Shown: one piece after another, positions 34,561-43,224 of the stretch
Layout of the letters: each line of letters starts with the position of its first letter
How positions within the stretch are numbered: position 1 is the first letter of the stretch
Assembly: GCF_041911615.1 (NCBI RefSeq)
Contig: NZ_JAYROR010000015.1
Span: forward strand, 72,687 to 136,686
DNA from: Zoogloea sp041911615
GTDB lineage: Bacteria; Pseudomonadota; Gammaproteobacteria; Burkholderiales; Rhodocyclaceae
Reading direction: 5' to 3'
Length of the DNA: 64,000 nucleotides
Program-made: the position numbers and the translations under genes
The notes under the pieces: generated by a model
Seen by the model: only the letters and a program-made list of their open reading frames with translations
Told to the model about the DNA's origin: nothing
Database searches by the model: none

Positions 34561-35900
34561 GCGTCTACCGGGGCGGTGCTGCCGGAGGAGGGCTTGCGGC
34601 GTCGCCGCCGTTTCTTGGCGCCGCCGCTCTTGTCGGGAACGAGCATGCTTTCGCGGGCTTCGGGGTTGGCGTCGGCGAAGGCGTCCCACCAGTCGGGCAG
34701 TTCCATCGGGATCTCGCCGGATTGGGCGCGCAGGCGCAGGAAGTCCCAGGCGGCGCGATAGCGCGGCTGCTCGAGCAGGCGATAGGGCGTCTTGCCGGCG
34801 CGCTTCTCGAAGCGCGGCTGGAGCGCCCAGATTTCCTTGATGTCGCCGGCGATGCGACGGGTGATGGCGAGCTTGCCGGACTGCTTGTCGAGCACCGCGT
34901 CCATCGCGTCGAAGAGGGCCGGCTGCGAATGGGCGCCGTCGGCCTTGCGGGCTTCCCAGTCGGCCAGCACCTCGTGCCAGAGCAGGGTGGCGAACAGGAA
35001 GCCGGGTGAAACCGGCTTGCCCTGACGCACGCGATCGTCGGTGTTCTCGAGGGACAGCCACACGAAGCGTTCGCCCAGCGGCTGTTCGAGGATGACGTCG
35101 AGCAGCGGCAGCAGGCCGTGGTGCAGGCCTTCCTCGCGCAGCTGGCGCAGGCACTTGACTGCGTGGCCGGACATCAGCAGCTTGAGCATCTCGTCGAAGA
35201 GGCGCGCCGGCGGCACGTTTTCGAGGAGGTCGGCCATCTCGCGGATCGGCGCGCGGGCGGCCGGATCGATGGACAGGCCGAGCTTGGCACCGAGGCGCGC
35301 GGCGCGCAGCATGCGCACCGGGTCTTCGCGGTAGCGCACGCGCGGGTCGCCGATCATGCGCAGCGTCTTTTGCTGCAGGTCGGCGACGCCGTGGTGGTAG
35401 TCGATGACGGTTTCGTCCGAGGGGTCGTAGTACAGCGCGTTGACGGTGAAGTCGCGGCGGGTCGCGTCCTCGGCCATGCTGCCGAAGACGTTGTCGCGCA
35501 GTACGCGGCCGTGCTCGTCGGTCTCGGTGGACTCGGCGTCCTGCATGGCGCGGAAGGTGGAGACTTCGATGGTCTCGGGGCCGCTCATCACGTGGACGAT
35601 CTTGAAGCGCCGGCCGATGATGCGCGAGCGGCGGAACAGGGCGCGGACTTCCTCGGGGGTGGCGCTGGTGGCCACGTCGAAATCCTTGGGCGTCTGGCCG
35701 ACGATGATGTCGCGCACGGCACCGCCGACGACGTAGGCCTTGTGGCCGGCTTCCTGCAGCACGGCGCAGACCTTGTTGGCCGCGGGGGAGATGAGTTCCC
35801 GGCGGACGCCGTGACGGGTCACGGGGATCACGGCGGGTTCGGGAAGGGCGTTGGCGGGTGCAGCGCGACGGAAAACGCGGCGCAGCAGTTTGCGAATCAT
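34557..35900 (-). CDS. pcnB: Poly(A) polymerase I
   Basis: 447 residues from ATG 35900 (MIRKLLRRVFRR; MRDLIP at 35936 is an alternative). The nucleotidyltransferase core has VVGGAVRDIIVGQTPKDFDVAT. IIGRRFKIVHV is the eubacterial PAP signature that separates it from CCA-adding enzymes. The C-terminus is Lys/Arg-rich (KKRRRRRK), typical of PcnB. It adds 3' A-tails that promote RNA decay. Confidence 0.94.
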   Translation of the reverse strand: MIRKLLRRVFRRAAPANALPEPAVIPVTRHGVRRELISPAANKVCAVLQEAGHKAYVVGGAVRDIIVGQTPKDFDVATSATPEEVRALFRRSRIIGRRFKIVHVMSGPETIEVSTFRAMQDAESTETDEHGRVLRDNVFGSMAEDATRRDFTVNALYYDPSDETVIDYHHGVADLQQKTLRMIGDPRVRYREDPVRMLRAARLGAKLGLSIDPAARAPIREMADLLENVPPARLFDEMLKLLMSGHAVKCLRQLREEGLHHGLLPLLDVILEQPLGERFVWLSLENTDDRVRQGKPVSPGFLFATLLWHEVLADWEARKADGAHSQPALFDAMDAVLDKQSGKLAITRRIAGDIKEIWALQPRFEKRAGKTPYRLLEQPRYRAAWDFLRLRAQSGEIPMELPDWWDAFADANPEARESMLVPDKSGGAKKRRRRRKPSSGSTAPVDA

Positions 35901-36036
35901 CGGTGGGGCTTGGATTATCGGGATCAAGTCGCGCATGATAACCCATCGCGCGGCCGGCTTTTCCTCGCCGGGGTCGTTTTGGGCGGCTCGGACTTGCATC
36001 CGGCCGGGATTTCGAGTTGATTCGTGAGGTTTTCCG

Positions 36037-36804
36037 ATGCTGCGTTTCTCCGCCAACCTGTCCTTCCTGTTCCTCGATCGGCCGTTCCTGGATCGCTTCG
36101 CGGCCGCGGCAGCGAGTGGTTTCAAGGGTGTGGAGTTTCATTTTCCGTACGCCTTTCCGGTGGACGAGGTGGTCGACGCGGTGAAGCGGGCCGCTGTCGA
36201 GGTGGTGTTGTTCAACCTGCCGGCCGGCGACTGGGCCGGCGGGGAACGCGGAATCGCCTGCCTGCCGGAGCGGCTCGGCGAGTTCCGCGACGGCGTGGCC
36301 GAGGCCGCGTGCTACGCCGAGGCGCTGGGCTGCCCGCGCCTCAACTGCATCGCCGGCCGTCGTGGGCCGGGGCTCGACGAGGCGCTGCTGCGCGCCACGC
36401 TGGTGGACAACCTGCGCCATGCGGCCGATGTCTTCGCGCCGGCGGGGCGTCAGGTGCTGCTCGAGCCGCTCAACAGCCGCGACACGCCGGATTTCCTGAT
36501 CGACCGCAGCGCAAGCGCACTGGCGCTGCTGGAGGAGGCCGGGCGCCCCAATCTGGGCCTGCAATACGACATCTACCACGCGCAGGTCATGGAGGGCGAT
36601 CTGGCCAACACGCTGGCGCGCAACCTCCGGCGCATCGGCCACATCCAGCTCGCCGACAATCCGGGGCGTCACCAGCCGGGCACCGGCGAGATCCACTTCC
36701 CGTTCCTGTTCCAGCATCTGCACACGCTGGGATACGACGGCTGGATCGGCTGCGAGTACGTGCCGCTGGGGGCCACCGAGGATTCCTTCGACTGGATGCT
36801 GTGA
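36037..36804 (+). CDS. hyi: Hydroxypyruvate isomerase-like protein
   Basis: 255 residues, TIM barrel of the AP-endonuclease 2/Hyi family. RFSANLSFLFLDRPFLDRF, VLFNLPAGDWAGGERGIA, LEPLNSRDTPDF and GRHQPGTGEIHF are family landmarks, including the metal-site Glu and His. Hyi interconverts hydroxypyruvate and tartronate semialdehyde in glyoxylate use. It fits the glycolate oxidase genes 4 kb downstream; no glxR or gcl is visible. Some homologues act on other 3-carbon sugars. Confidence 0.85.
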   Translation: MLRFSANLSFLFLDRPFLDRFAAAAASGFKGVEFHFPYAFPVDEVVDAVKRAAVEVVLFNLPAGDWAGGERGIACLPERLGEFRDGVAEAACYAEALGCPRLNCIAGRRGPGLDEALLRATLVDNLRHAADVFAPAGRQVLLEPLNSRDTPDFLIDRSASALALLEEAGRPNLGLQYDIYHAQVMEGDLANTLARNLRRIGHIQLADNPGRHQPGTGEIHFPFLFQHLHTLGYDGWIGCEYVPLGATEDSFDWML

Positions 36805-37652
36805 GCGTCGCCGAGGGCTTCTTCCCGCCGCCACCGGCGCTCGCCGATTGCGTGCGCAGCGCGCTGGTGACGCGGCTGCCCGGCGGCCCCTACCTGTTGC
36901 CGGCGGCGTTGCATCCGCTGCTGCTGGTGGTGCTGGACGGGTCGGTCGTCGTCGGCATGGGCGAAACGGCGCAGCCGCTGCCCGTCGTCTCGCTGTGCGG
37001 TGCGACGCGGGGCGCGTGCCCGGCGCGGGCGGCCCCGGGAACCCGCATCGTGACGGTGACCCTGCGCCCGGGCGGCCTGGGTGCGTTGTTCGGCGTGTCG
37101 GCGCCGGAAATCATGGCGGCGTGCGTCGATTCTGCGGCGGTGCTGATGGCGCCGGGGCGCGGCGAGCTGGCGCGCTTCGTCGAGGCGTGCGGCACGGCGG
37201 GCGAGGTCGGCGACGCCGTGAGCCGGTTGTGGGCCTGCCTCGCGGCGATCCGGCGTGGCGCACCCGATGCGGCCGTGTTGCGGGTACCGGCGGCGCTGCT
37301 GCCCTTGCCGGCCGACGCCCTGGCGGAGCGGCTCGGCCTCGGTCGGCGGCATTTAGAGCGGCGCTTCCTGCACAGTTTTGGGCAACCGCTGCGCGCGTAC
37401 CGGCATCAGCTGCGGTGCAGCCAGACGCTGTCGGCCCTGATTGCCGGCAAGGCGCGGGTGGATGCCTGGGCCACGCTGGCCGCCGCAATGGGTTACGCCG
37501 ACCAGGCACACCTGTGCCGCGATGTGCGACGATTCACCGGCCACACGCCCCGTGCGCTGCAGGCCGGGATCGTCGGGGGCGATCCGGCGTTCTGGCCCTA
37601 CCGCGTCGAGGCCGCGCTGCTCGCCCGGCATTTCGGCCCGACCGGCTTCTGA
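36801..37652 (+). CDS. AraC-family transcriptional regulator
   Basis: 283 residues from GTG 36801, overlapping the hyi stop by four bases. The N-terminal domain (about 180 residues) has a DUF6597-like pattern (PGTRIVTVTLRPGGLGALFGV), and the C-terminal HTH has LAERLGLGRRHLERRFLHSFGQ and AMGYADQAHLCRDVRRFTGHTP. Its ligand is unknown. Coupling to hyi suggests control of the glyoxylate block. Confidence 0.85.
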   Translation: MSVAEGFFPPPPALADCVRSALVTRLPGGPYLLPAALHPLLLVVLDGSVVVGMGETAQPLPVVSLCGATRGACPARAAPGTRIVTVTLRPGGLGALFGVSAPEIMAACVDSAAVLMAPGRGELARFVEACGTAGEVGDAVSRLWACLAAIRRGAPDAAVLRVPAALLPLPADALAERLGLGRRHLERRFLHSFGQPLRAYRHQLRCSQTLSALIAGKARVDAWATLAAAMGYADQAHLCRDVRRFTGHTPRALQAGIVGGDPAFWPYRVEAALLARHFGPTGF

Positions 37653-37740
37653 ATCGTCACGAGATGTCGCCTGGATTCAAGACGCGCCCCTGGCGCCGAT
37701 ATCACACTGCCTGCCGTCTTCTTTTTCCGTGTTTTCTGCG

Positions 37741-38205
37741 ATGACCTTGCGCGATTCCGTTTTGCCCGACCTGTCGCCTTCCGCCTGGCGCCACACCTAC
37801 CGTTTGCCGCTGCCGCCCGGCGCACTGGAAATCGACCAGATCGGCAAGGCCTTCCTGACGGCTTCTCCGTGGTGGCTGAGGCATCTGGCGACGCTCCGCG
37901 ATGTCCTGGTGCGGCCTTTCGGCCTGCGTCCGATGGCGTCGGCGGGCGGCGTATTCCAGTCCGTCGCGCGGACGCCCGACGAATGGCTCCTCGGGGCGGA
38001 CGACCGCCATCTCGATTTTCGCGTCTCGCTGCGGGTGTTCGCCGCGCCGGACGGTGCGCAGTTGCAGATCTCGACCTGGGTCCAGCCCCACGGCCGCCTG
38101 GGGCGGGTTTATCTCGCGCTGGTGGCGCCGCTGCATCGCGGAATCGTGCCGTGCAAGGCGCGCGCGATGTGGCGTTGGCTCGCTGCGGGAGGCGGCCATG
38201 GTTGA
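37741..38205 (+). CDS. DUF2867 family protein
   Basis: 154 residues. LRDVLVRPFGLRP, EWLLGADDRHLDFRVSLRV and YLALVAPLHRGIVP fit the DUF2867 family (SRPBCC-like small proteins of unknown function). It overlaps the amidase start by eight bases, so the two are coupled. Confidence 0.8.
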   Translation: MTLRDSVLPDLSPSAWRHTYRLPLPPGALEIDQIGKAFLTASPWWLRHLATLRDVLVRPFGLRPMASAGGVFQSVARTPDEWLLGADDRHLDFRVSLRVFAAPDGAQLQISTWVQPHGRLGRVYLALVAPLHRGIVPCKARAMWRWLAAGGGHG

Positions 38206-39676
38206 AGTGCCGCTCGATTCCCTCACCGCGCTGGGCGCCGCCGAGGCGATCCGCCGCGGCGAGCTGTCGGTGGCCGCGCTCGTCAAGGCCTGCCTGCTGC
38301 GCATCGCCCAGCGCAACGGGCAGATCAACGCCATCGTCACCCTCGACGCCGTCGGGGCCACCCGCGCCGTGGACGCCGCCCAGCGTCGGCTGGCCGAGGG
38401 CGGAGCGCTCCCGCCGCTGCTCGGCGTGCCGGTGTCGATCAAGGACGCCTTCGCCACCGCCGGTTTGCGCACCACCGCCAGTCATCGGCCACTCCGTCAT
38501 TACGTGCCGGATCAGGACGCGACGGTGGTGGCACGGCTGCGCGCGGCCGGCGCGGTGATCGTCGGCAAGAGCAACCTGCCCGAACTGGCGGGTGCTCCCC
38601 ACTGCTGGAGCCCGCTGTTCGGCCTCACCCGCAACCCGTGGGACCCGGCGCTCACGCCCGGAGGCAGTTCGGGGGGCGCGGCGGCGGCGGTGGCGTCGGG
38701 CTTTTCGTTGCTCGAAGCGGGCAGCGATCTCGCCGGCTCGATCCGCATCCCGGCGGCCTACTGCGGTGTGGCCGGTTTCAAGGCGACCGAGAACCGGATT
38801 CCCCGCAGCGGCCACATTCCGCACCTGCCGGCGCAGTTCGGCGGGGTGCGCAGCGTGCGGCACATGCTGTCGTTTGGCGTGCTGGCCCGCTCGGTGGCCG
38901 ATCTGCACCTCGGCTTCGGCCTGATGGCGGGGCCGGACGCCATCGACACCGAAGTGCCGTCGCTGCCGCCCCCGCGCCCCTTGCCCGCTCCGACCGGAGG
39001 TCGTCTGCGCCTGGCGCTGTGGGACGACTTCGGGCTGCCGCTATGCGAGCGCACCCGCGCCGCCCTCGAGCGCGTCGCGGGGACGCTGACGGCGGCTGGC
39101 CATACGCTGTGCCGGGCCACGCCGCCGGGCCTCGATCCGGATCGGCTGCGGGAGACCTTCGGGGTGGTGGCCGGCACCGAGATCGGCCTCGGGCTGGCGG
39201 GCTGGCAGCGGGGAATCGTCCGCAGCGTGCGGCACATCCTGCCCCGCTCGGAACGGATGGTCGACGCGGTGGCCCGCGGCATGCGCCTCGACATGCGGGA
39301 TTACAACCGGGCGCTGGCCCGGCGCGACGAGGCGATTGCCGCGCTGGAAAGCTACCTCGCGGGTTTCGATGCCTTGCTGTGCCCGGTGGCGACCACCGTC
39401 GCCTATCCCGGCCGGCCGCTGGGCCTGTTCGCCAAGCCGCCGACGCTGACCGTCGCCGGCAGGCGGGTGCCGTACATGGAAGCGACCATCGGCCTGACGG
39501 CGCCGTTTTCCCTCACCGGGAGCCCGGTGGTGGCGCTGCGGGCGGGGATCGAGGCGGGGTTGCCGGTGGGGCTGCAGGTGGTCGGCCGACGTTGGGAGGA
39601 CGACGCGGTGCTGGCAGTGGCCGCCGAGCTGGAGGCGCTGCTGGGCGGTTTCGTGGCCCCGCCGCCGCCCCGCTGA
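38198..39676 (+). CDS. Amidase signature enzyme
   Basis: 492 residues. Ser-cisSer-Lys triad candidates are VSIKDAFATAG (Lys near 82), GGSSGGAAAAVASG (cis-Ser) and GSDLAGSIRIPA (nucleophilic Ser). It hydrolyses an unknown amide, possibly supplying a carbon skeleton to the neighbouring glycolate pathway. ATG at 38198 follows GGGAGGCGGCC, a good ribosome site. Specificity cannot be predicted; the glutamyl-tRNA amidotransferase role is unlikely because gatB/gatC are not here. Confidence 0.88.
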   Translation: MVEVPLDSLTALGAAEAIRRGELSVAALVKACLLRIAQRNGQINAIVTLDAVGATRAVDAAQRRLAEGGALPPLLGVPVSIKDAFATAGLRTTASHRPLRHYVPDQDATVVARLRAAGAVIVGKSNLPELAGAPHCWSPLFGLTRNPWDPALTPGGSSGGAAAAVASGFSLLEAGSDLAGSIRIPAAYCGVAGFKATENRIPRSGHIPHLPAQFGGVRSVRHMLSFGVLARSVADLHLGFGLMAGPDAIDTEVPSLPPPRPLPAPTGGRLRLALWDDFGLPLCERTRAALERVAGTLTAAGHTLCRATPPGLDPDRLRETFGVVAGTEIGLGLAGWQRGIVRSVRHILPRSERMVDAVARGMRLDMRDYNRALARRDEAIAALESYLAGFDALLCPVATTVAYPGRPLGLFAKPPTLTVAGRRVPYMEATIGLTAPFSLTGSPVVALRAGIEAGLPVGLQVVGRRWEDDAVLAVAAELEALLGGFVAPPPPR

Positions 39677-39736
39677 GCGGCACGCGCGGCGCCCGCTTTA
39701 CAGTGGCGGGAGTCGTCGCCTAGACTGCGCATCGAC

Positions 39737-39747
39737 TTGTCAGACAA
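39737..39747. promoter_or_regulatory. Perfect GntR/FadR-type operator
   Basis: TTGTCAGACAA is a perfect inverted repeat and fits the FadR-subfamily consensus TNGTNNNACNA. It lies nine bases before the ATG at 39756 of the GntR regulator gene, suggesting autoregulation of the gntR-glcDEF operon. Confidence 0.65.
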
Positions 39748-39810
39748 CCCGACCAATGGCCGTCACCCGTTTTCGCCCGACCGCAGCGACTCTCCGATGA
39801 AGTCGGAGCG

Positions 39811-40506
39811 GTGCTCGAGTCGCGTATCGGTCGTGGCGAACTGGCGCCCGGGACACGCTTGCCGACCGAGGCGCAACTGGCCGAGCAGTTTGCGGTGAGC
39901 CGGGCGGTGGTGCGGGAGGCGATCGCGCGCCTCAAGGCCAACGGGCTGGTGGAAAGCCGGCAGGGCGCGGGGGCCTTCGTGGCACGCCGGCCCGGTGCGA
40001 CGGTGTCCCGGATGCATGGCGGCACGGCATCCGCCGCAGCGCGCATCGAGGACGTCTTCGAGCTGCGCCTGATCGTCGAGGTGGCGGCCGCCGAGCGGGC
40101 GGCGCTGCGCCGCGGCGACGACGATCTGCGGGCCATCGGTGCCGCACTGGCGACGATGGACGCGGCGCTGGCCGGCGCGGGCGATGGCGCGATGGCCGAC
40201 GACGCCTTTCACTGCGCGATCGCCGCGGCGAGCGGCAACCCGTTGATCGGCCGCTTCGTCGAGTTCGTGGGCCAGGAGTTTTCCGTTTCGCGCCAGCCCA
40301 CCTGGAGCCCCGGCGGCGTGGGCGCGGGGTTGGCGCAGGCATCGCAGGACGAACACCGGGCCTTGTTCCGGGCCATCGAGGCGGGCGATCCGTGTGCCGC
40401 CCGTGCGGCCGCCGAGCGTCATCTGGCGGCGGTGGCGGGGCGGCTGGGCGTGGACTTGCCGTCGCTCGGCGGCGCGTTTTCCAGGCAGGAGGCGGGTGAT
40501 GGGTGA
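39811..40506 (+). CDS. GntR family (FadR/FCD) regulator, GlcC-like; N-terminal frame problem
   Basis: The intact frame from GTG 39811 codes 231 residues: winged helix LPTEAQLAEQFAVSRAVVREAIARL then an FCD domain with metal-ligand residues (RIEDVFELRLIVE, DDAFHCAIAAASGN, DEHRALFRAIEAGD). Upstream codons PQRLSDEVGA in the same frame are clearly family-like but have no start codon. ATG 39756 starts MAVTRFRP in another frame. One extra base at about 39780 would explain both. Expected to control glcDEF in response to glycolate. Its stop overlaps glcD by eight bases. Confidence 0.8.
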   Translation: MLESRIGRGELAPGTRLPTEAQLAEQFAVSRAVVREAIARLKANGLVESRQGAGAFVARRPGATVSRMHGGTASAAARIEDVFELRLIVEVAAAERAALRRGDDDLRAIGAALATMDAALAGAGDGAMADDAFHCAIAAASGNPLIGRFVEFVGQEFSVSRQPTWSPGGVGAGLAQASQDEHRALFRAIEAGDPCAARAAAERHLAAVAGRLGVDLPSLGGAFSRQEAGDG

Positions 40507-42013
40507 CATGAACGAACGGCCGGGATTTGGCGCCGTCGAGCGGGATTTTTCCGGTGTGGACAAGCGGCGCCTGATCGCCGCCCTGGGGCGGGTGTTGCCG
40601 CCCGCCGGCCTACTCCACGACCTCGAAGATCTGCGCCCCTACGAGTGCGACGGCATGTCGGCCCTGCGCCAGGTGCCGATGGTGGTGGCGCTGCCCGAGA
40701 CCGAGGCGCAGGTGGTGGCGATCCTGAAGATCTGTGCCGCCCAGAGCGTGCCGGTGGTGGCGCGGGGCGCGGGCACCGGGCTCTCCGGCGGGGCGCAGCC
40801 GCACAAGTTCGGATTGGTGCTGTCCCTGGCGCGCTTCAAGAAGATCATCAAGATCGACGCCCACGCCCGTCGCGCGGTGGTGCAGCCGGGGGTGCGCAAT
40901 CTGGCGATTTCGGAGGCCGCGGCTCCCTTCGGGCTGTATTACGCACCCGATCCGTCGTCCCAGATCGCCTGCACCATCGGCGGCAATGTGGCCGAGAACT
41001 CGGGCGGCGTGCATTGCCTCAAGTACGGGCTGACCATCCACAACCTGCTCAAGGTGCGCGGGGTCACCATCGACGGCGAGATCGTCGAGTTCGGCAGCCT
41101 CGCGCTGGATGCGCCGGGCTACGATCTGCTGCCGCTGGTCACCGGCTCCGAGGGGATGCTGGCGGTGGTCACCGAGGTGACCGTCAAGCTCACGCCCAAG
41201 CCGCAACTGGCCCAGTGCGTGCTGGCGGCCTTCGACGACGTGGTGAAGGCCGGCGACGCGGTGGCGGCGGTGATCGCGGCGGGCATCATCCCGGCCGGGC
41301 TGGAGATGATGGACCAGCCGGCCACCGCAGCGGTGGAGGAGTTCGTACGCGCCGGCTATCCGCTCGATGCCCAGGCGATCCTGCTGTGCGAATCCGACGG
41401 TACGCCCGAGGAGGTGGCCGAGGAGATCGCCCGCGTGAGCGCGATCCTCGAAGCCAGCGGCGCCACCGAGGTGCGCGTGTCGCGCGACGAAGCCGAGCGG
41501 CTGCGCTTCTGGGCCGGCCGCAAGGCGGCGTTTCCGGCGGCGGGGCGGATCTCGCCCGATTACTACTGCATGGACGGCACGATCCCGCGCAAGCGCCTGG
41601 GCGAGATGCTCAGGGCCATCCAGCAGATGGAGAAGAAGTACGCGATGCGCTGCATCAACGTGTTTCATGCCGGCGACGGCAATCTGCATCCGCTGATCCT
41701 GTTCGACGCCAACAAGCCCGGCGACCAGGCCACGGCAGAGGCCTTCGGGGCCGAAATCCTGGAGTTGTCGGTGGCGCTGGGCGGCACCATCACCGGCGAG
41801 CACGGCGTGGGCATCGAGAAGATCAACCAGATGTGCAGCCAGTTCGCGCCCCCCGAGCTCGACATGTTCCACCGGGTCAAGGCGGCCTTCGATCCGGAAG
41901 GGCTGCTCAATCCGGGCAAGGCGATCCCGACCCTCAACCGCTGCGCCGAATATGGCCGCGAGCGGATGGGCGGTGGGGTGCCCGAGGCGCATCCGGGCCT
42001 CCCGCGTTTCTGA
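40499..42013 (+). CDS. glcD: Glycolate oxidase subunit GlcD (FAD-linked)
   Basis: 504 residues. FAD-binding PCMH domain: VPVVARGAGTGLSGGAQP and IACTIGGNVAENSGGVHCLKYG. C-terminal domain: CINVFHAGDGNLHPLILFD and TGEHGVGIEKI. It oxidises glycolate (or a similar 2-hydroxy acid) to glyoxylate and passes electrons through GlcE/F to quinone. ATG 40499 has AGGAGG six bases before; ATG 40508 also possible. Confidence 0.94.
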   Translation: MGDMNERPGFGAVERDFSGVDKRRLIAALGRVLPPAGLLHDLEDLRPYECDGMSALRQVPMVVALPETEAQVVAILKICAAQSVPVVARGAGTGLSGGAQPHKFGLVLSLARFKKIIKIDAHARRAVVQPGVRNLAISEAAAPFGLYYAPDPSSQIACTIGGNVAENSGGVHCLKYGLTIHNLLKVRGVTIDGEIVEFGSLALDAPGYDLLPLVTGSEGMLAVVTEVTVKLTPKPQLAQCVLAAFDDVVKAGDAVAAVIAAGIIPAGLEMMDQPATAAVEEFVRAGYPLDAQAILLCESDGTPEEVAEEIARVSAILEASGATEVRVSRDEAERLRFWAGRKAAFPAAGRISPDYYCMDGTIPRKRLGEMLRAIQQMEKKYAMRCINVFHAGDGNLHPLILFDANKPGDQATAEAFGAEILELSVALGGTITGEHGVGIEKINQMCSQFAPPELDMFHRVKAAFDPEGLLNPGKAIPTLNRCAEYGRERMGGGVPEAHPGLPRF

Positions 42014-42023
42014 GGGGCGGCGG

Positions 42024-42185
42024 ATGGAAACGATTTCCGAAGGGTGGCTGCAGTTCCTGTTCGTCGCGGTGCCGGTGCTGTCGCTGATCGGCACGTGGAT
42101 GGGGCTGCGTACCGCTGGCCGGCTGGCCGAGCGTCGCAAGAAGGAGGAGGGCGAGCGTGAGCGAGCAGGTTCAGGCATGGAGTGA
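42024..42185 (+). CDS. Small single-pass membrane peptide between glcD and glcE
   Basis: 53 residues. GAGGGGCGGCGG precedes the ATG. One membrane segment (LQFLFVAVPVLSLIGTWMGL) followed by a strongly charged tail (RRKKEEGERER). Overlaps the glcE start by 29 bases in another frame, a coupling layout. No known family recognised; the operon position suggests a membrane anchor for the GlcDEF complex. Confidence 0.6.
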   Translation: METISEGWLQFLFVAVPVLSLIGTWMGLRTAGRLAERRKKEEGERERAGSGME

Positions 42186-43221
42186 GCGCATTCGCGAGGC
42201 GTCGGCGCAGGGGCGGGCGCTGCGTATCCGGGGCGGCGGAACCAAGGATTTCTATGGCCGACCGGTGGCGGGCGAGGTGCTGGACACCACCGCCCACGCC
42301 GGTGTGGTGAGCTATGAACCGAGCGAGCTGGTGGTGACGGTGCGCGCCGGTACCCGCCTGGCAGACGTCGAAGCGCTACTCGCCGGCAGCGGTCAGATGC
42401 TGGCTTTCGAGCCGCCGCACTTTGGCGCCGGTGGCACCGTCGGCGGCTGCGTGGCGGCGGGGCTTGCCGGCCCAAGGCGGGCGACGGCGGGCGGCGTGCG
42501 GGATTTCGTCCTCGGCGCGAAGCTCATCGACGGGCGCGGCGACGTACTCAAGTTCGGTGGCGAGGTGATGAAGAATGTTGCCGGCTACGACGTGTCGCGT
42601 TTCCTCGCGGGGAGCCTCGGCACCCTCGGGCTGATCGTGGAGCTATCGCTCAAGGTGCTGCCGCGGCCGGTAACGGAGGCCACGCTGCGCTTCGCGCTGG
42701 ACGAGGCCGCGGCCCTGCATCGGCTCAACCAGTGGGCTGGCCAGCCCCTGCCGCTGTCGGCCAGCGTCTGGCAGGACGGGGTGCTGCATCTGCGGTTGTC
42801 GGGCGCGGGGGCGGCGGTCGATGCCGCAATCGCGCGGCTCGGGGGCGAACGCCTGGACGATGCCGAGGCTGACGTGCTGTGGCGCGGGCTGCGGGATCAT
42901 CGTGCCGGCTTCTTCGAAGGCGCGGCGCCGCTGTGGCGCCTGTCGGTGCCGAGCGACGCACTGGCGGTGGCGCTGCCCGGCGCGCAACTGGTGGAGTGGG
43001 GCGGTGCCCAGCGCTGGCTGCGCTCCGCGGCGCCCGCGAGCGAGATCCGCCCCCGCGTGGCGGCCCTCGGCGGCCATGCCACGCTGTTCCGCGGCGGCAC
43101 GGGCGGCGAAGAGGTTTTTCATCCGCTGCCGGCGCCGCTGGTGGCCCTGCAGCGCAAGCTGAAGCATGCCTTCGACCCGGCCGGCATCTTCGGCCCGGGT
43201 CGTCTCCACGCCGGTCTTTGA
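42157..43221 (+). CDS. glcE: Glycolate oxidase subunit GlcE
   Basis: 354 residues from GTG 42157 (AAGGAGGAGG ribosome site). Second FAD-type subunit: LRIRGGGTKDFYGRP, VTVRAGTRLADVEALLAG, GGTVGGCVAAGLAGPRR, NVAGYDVSRFLAGSLGTLG. Shorter than GlcD and typical for GlcE. Works with GlcD and GlcF. Confidence 0.93.
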   Translation: MSEQVQAWSERIREASAQGRALRIRGGGTKDFYGRPVAGEVLDTTAHAGVVSYEPSELVVTVRAGTRLADVEALLAGSGQMLAFEPPHFGAGGTVGGCVAAGLAGPRRATAGGVRDFVLGAKLIDGRGDVLKFGGEVMKNVAGYDVSRFLAGSLGTLGLIVELSLKVLPRPVTEATLRFALDEAAALHRLNQWAGQPLPLSASVWQDGVLHLRLSGAGAAVDAAIARLGGERLDDAEADVLWRGLRDHRAGFFEGAAPLWRLSVPSDALAVALPGAQLVEWGGAQRWLRSAAPASEIRPRVAALGGHATLFRGGTGGEEVFHPLPAPLVALQRKLKHAFDPAGIFGPGRLHAGL

Positions 43222-43224
43222 GCC

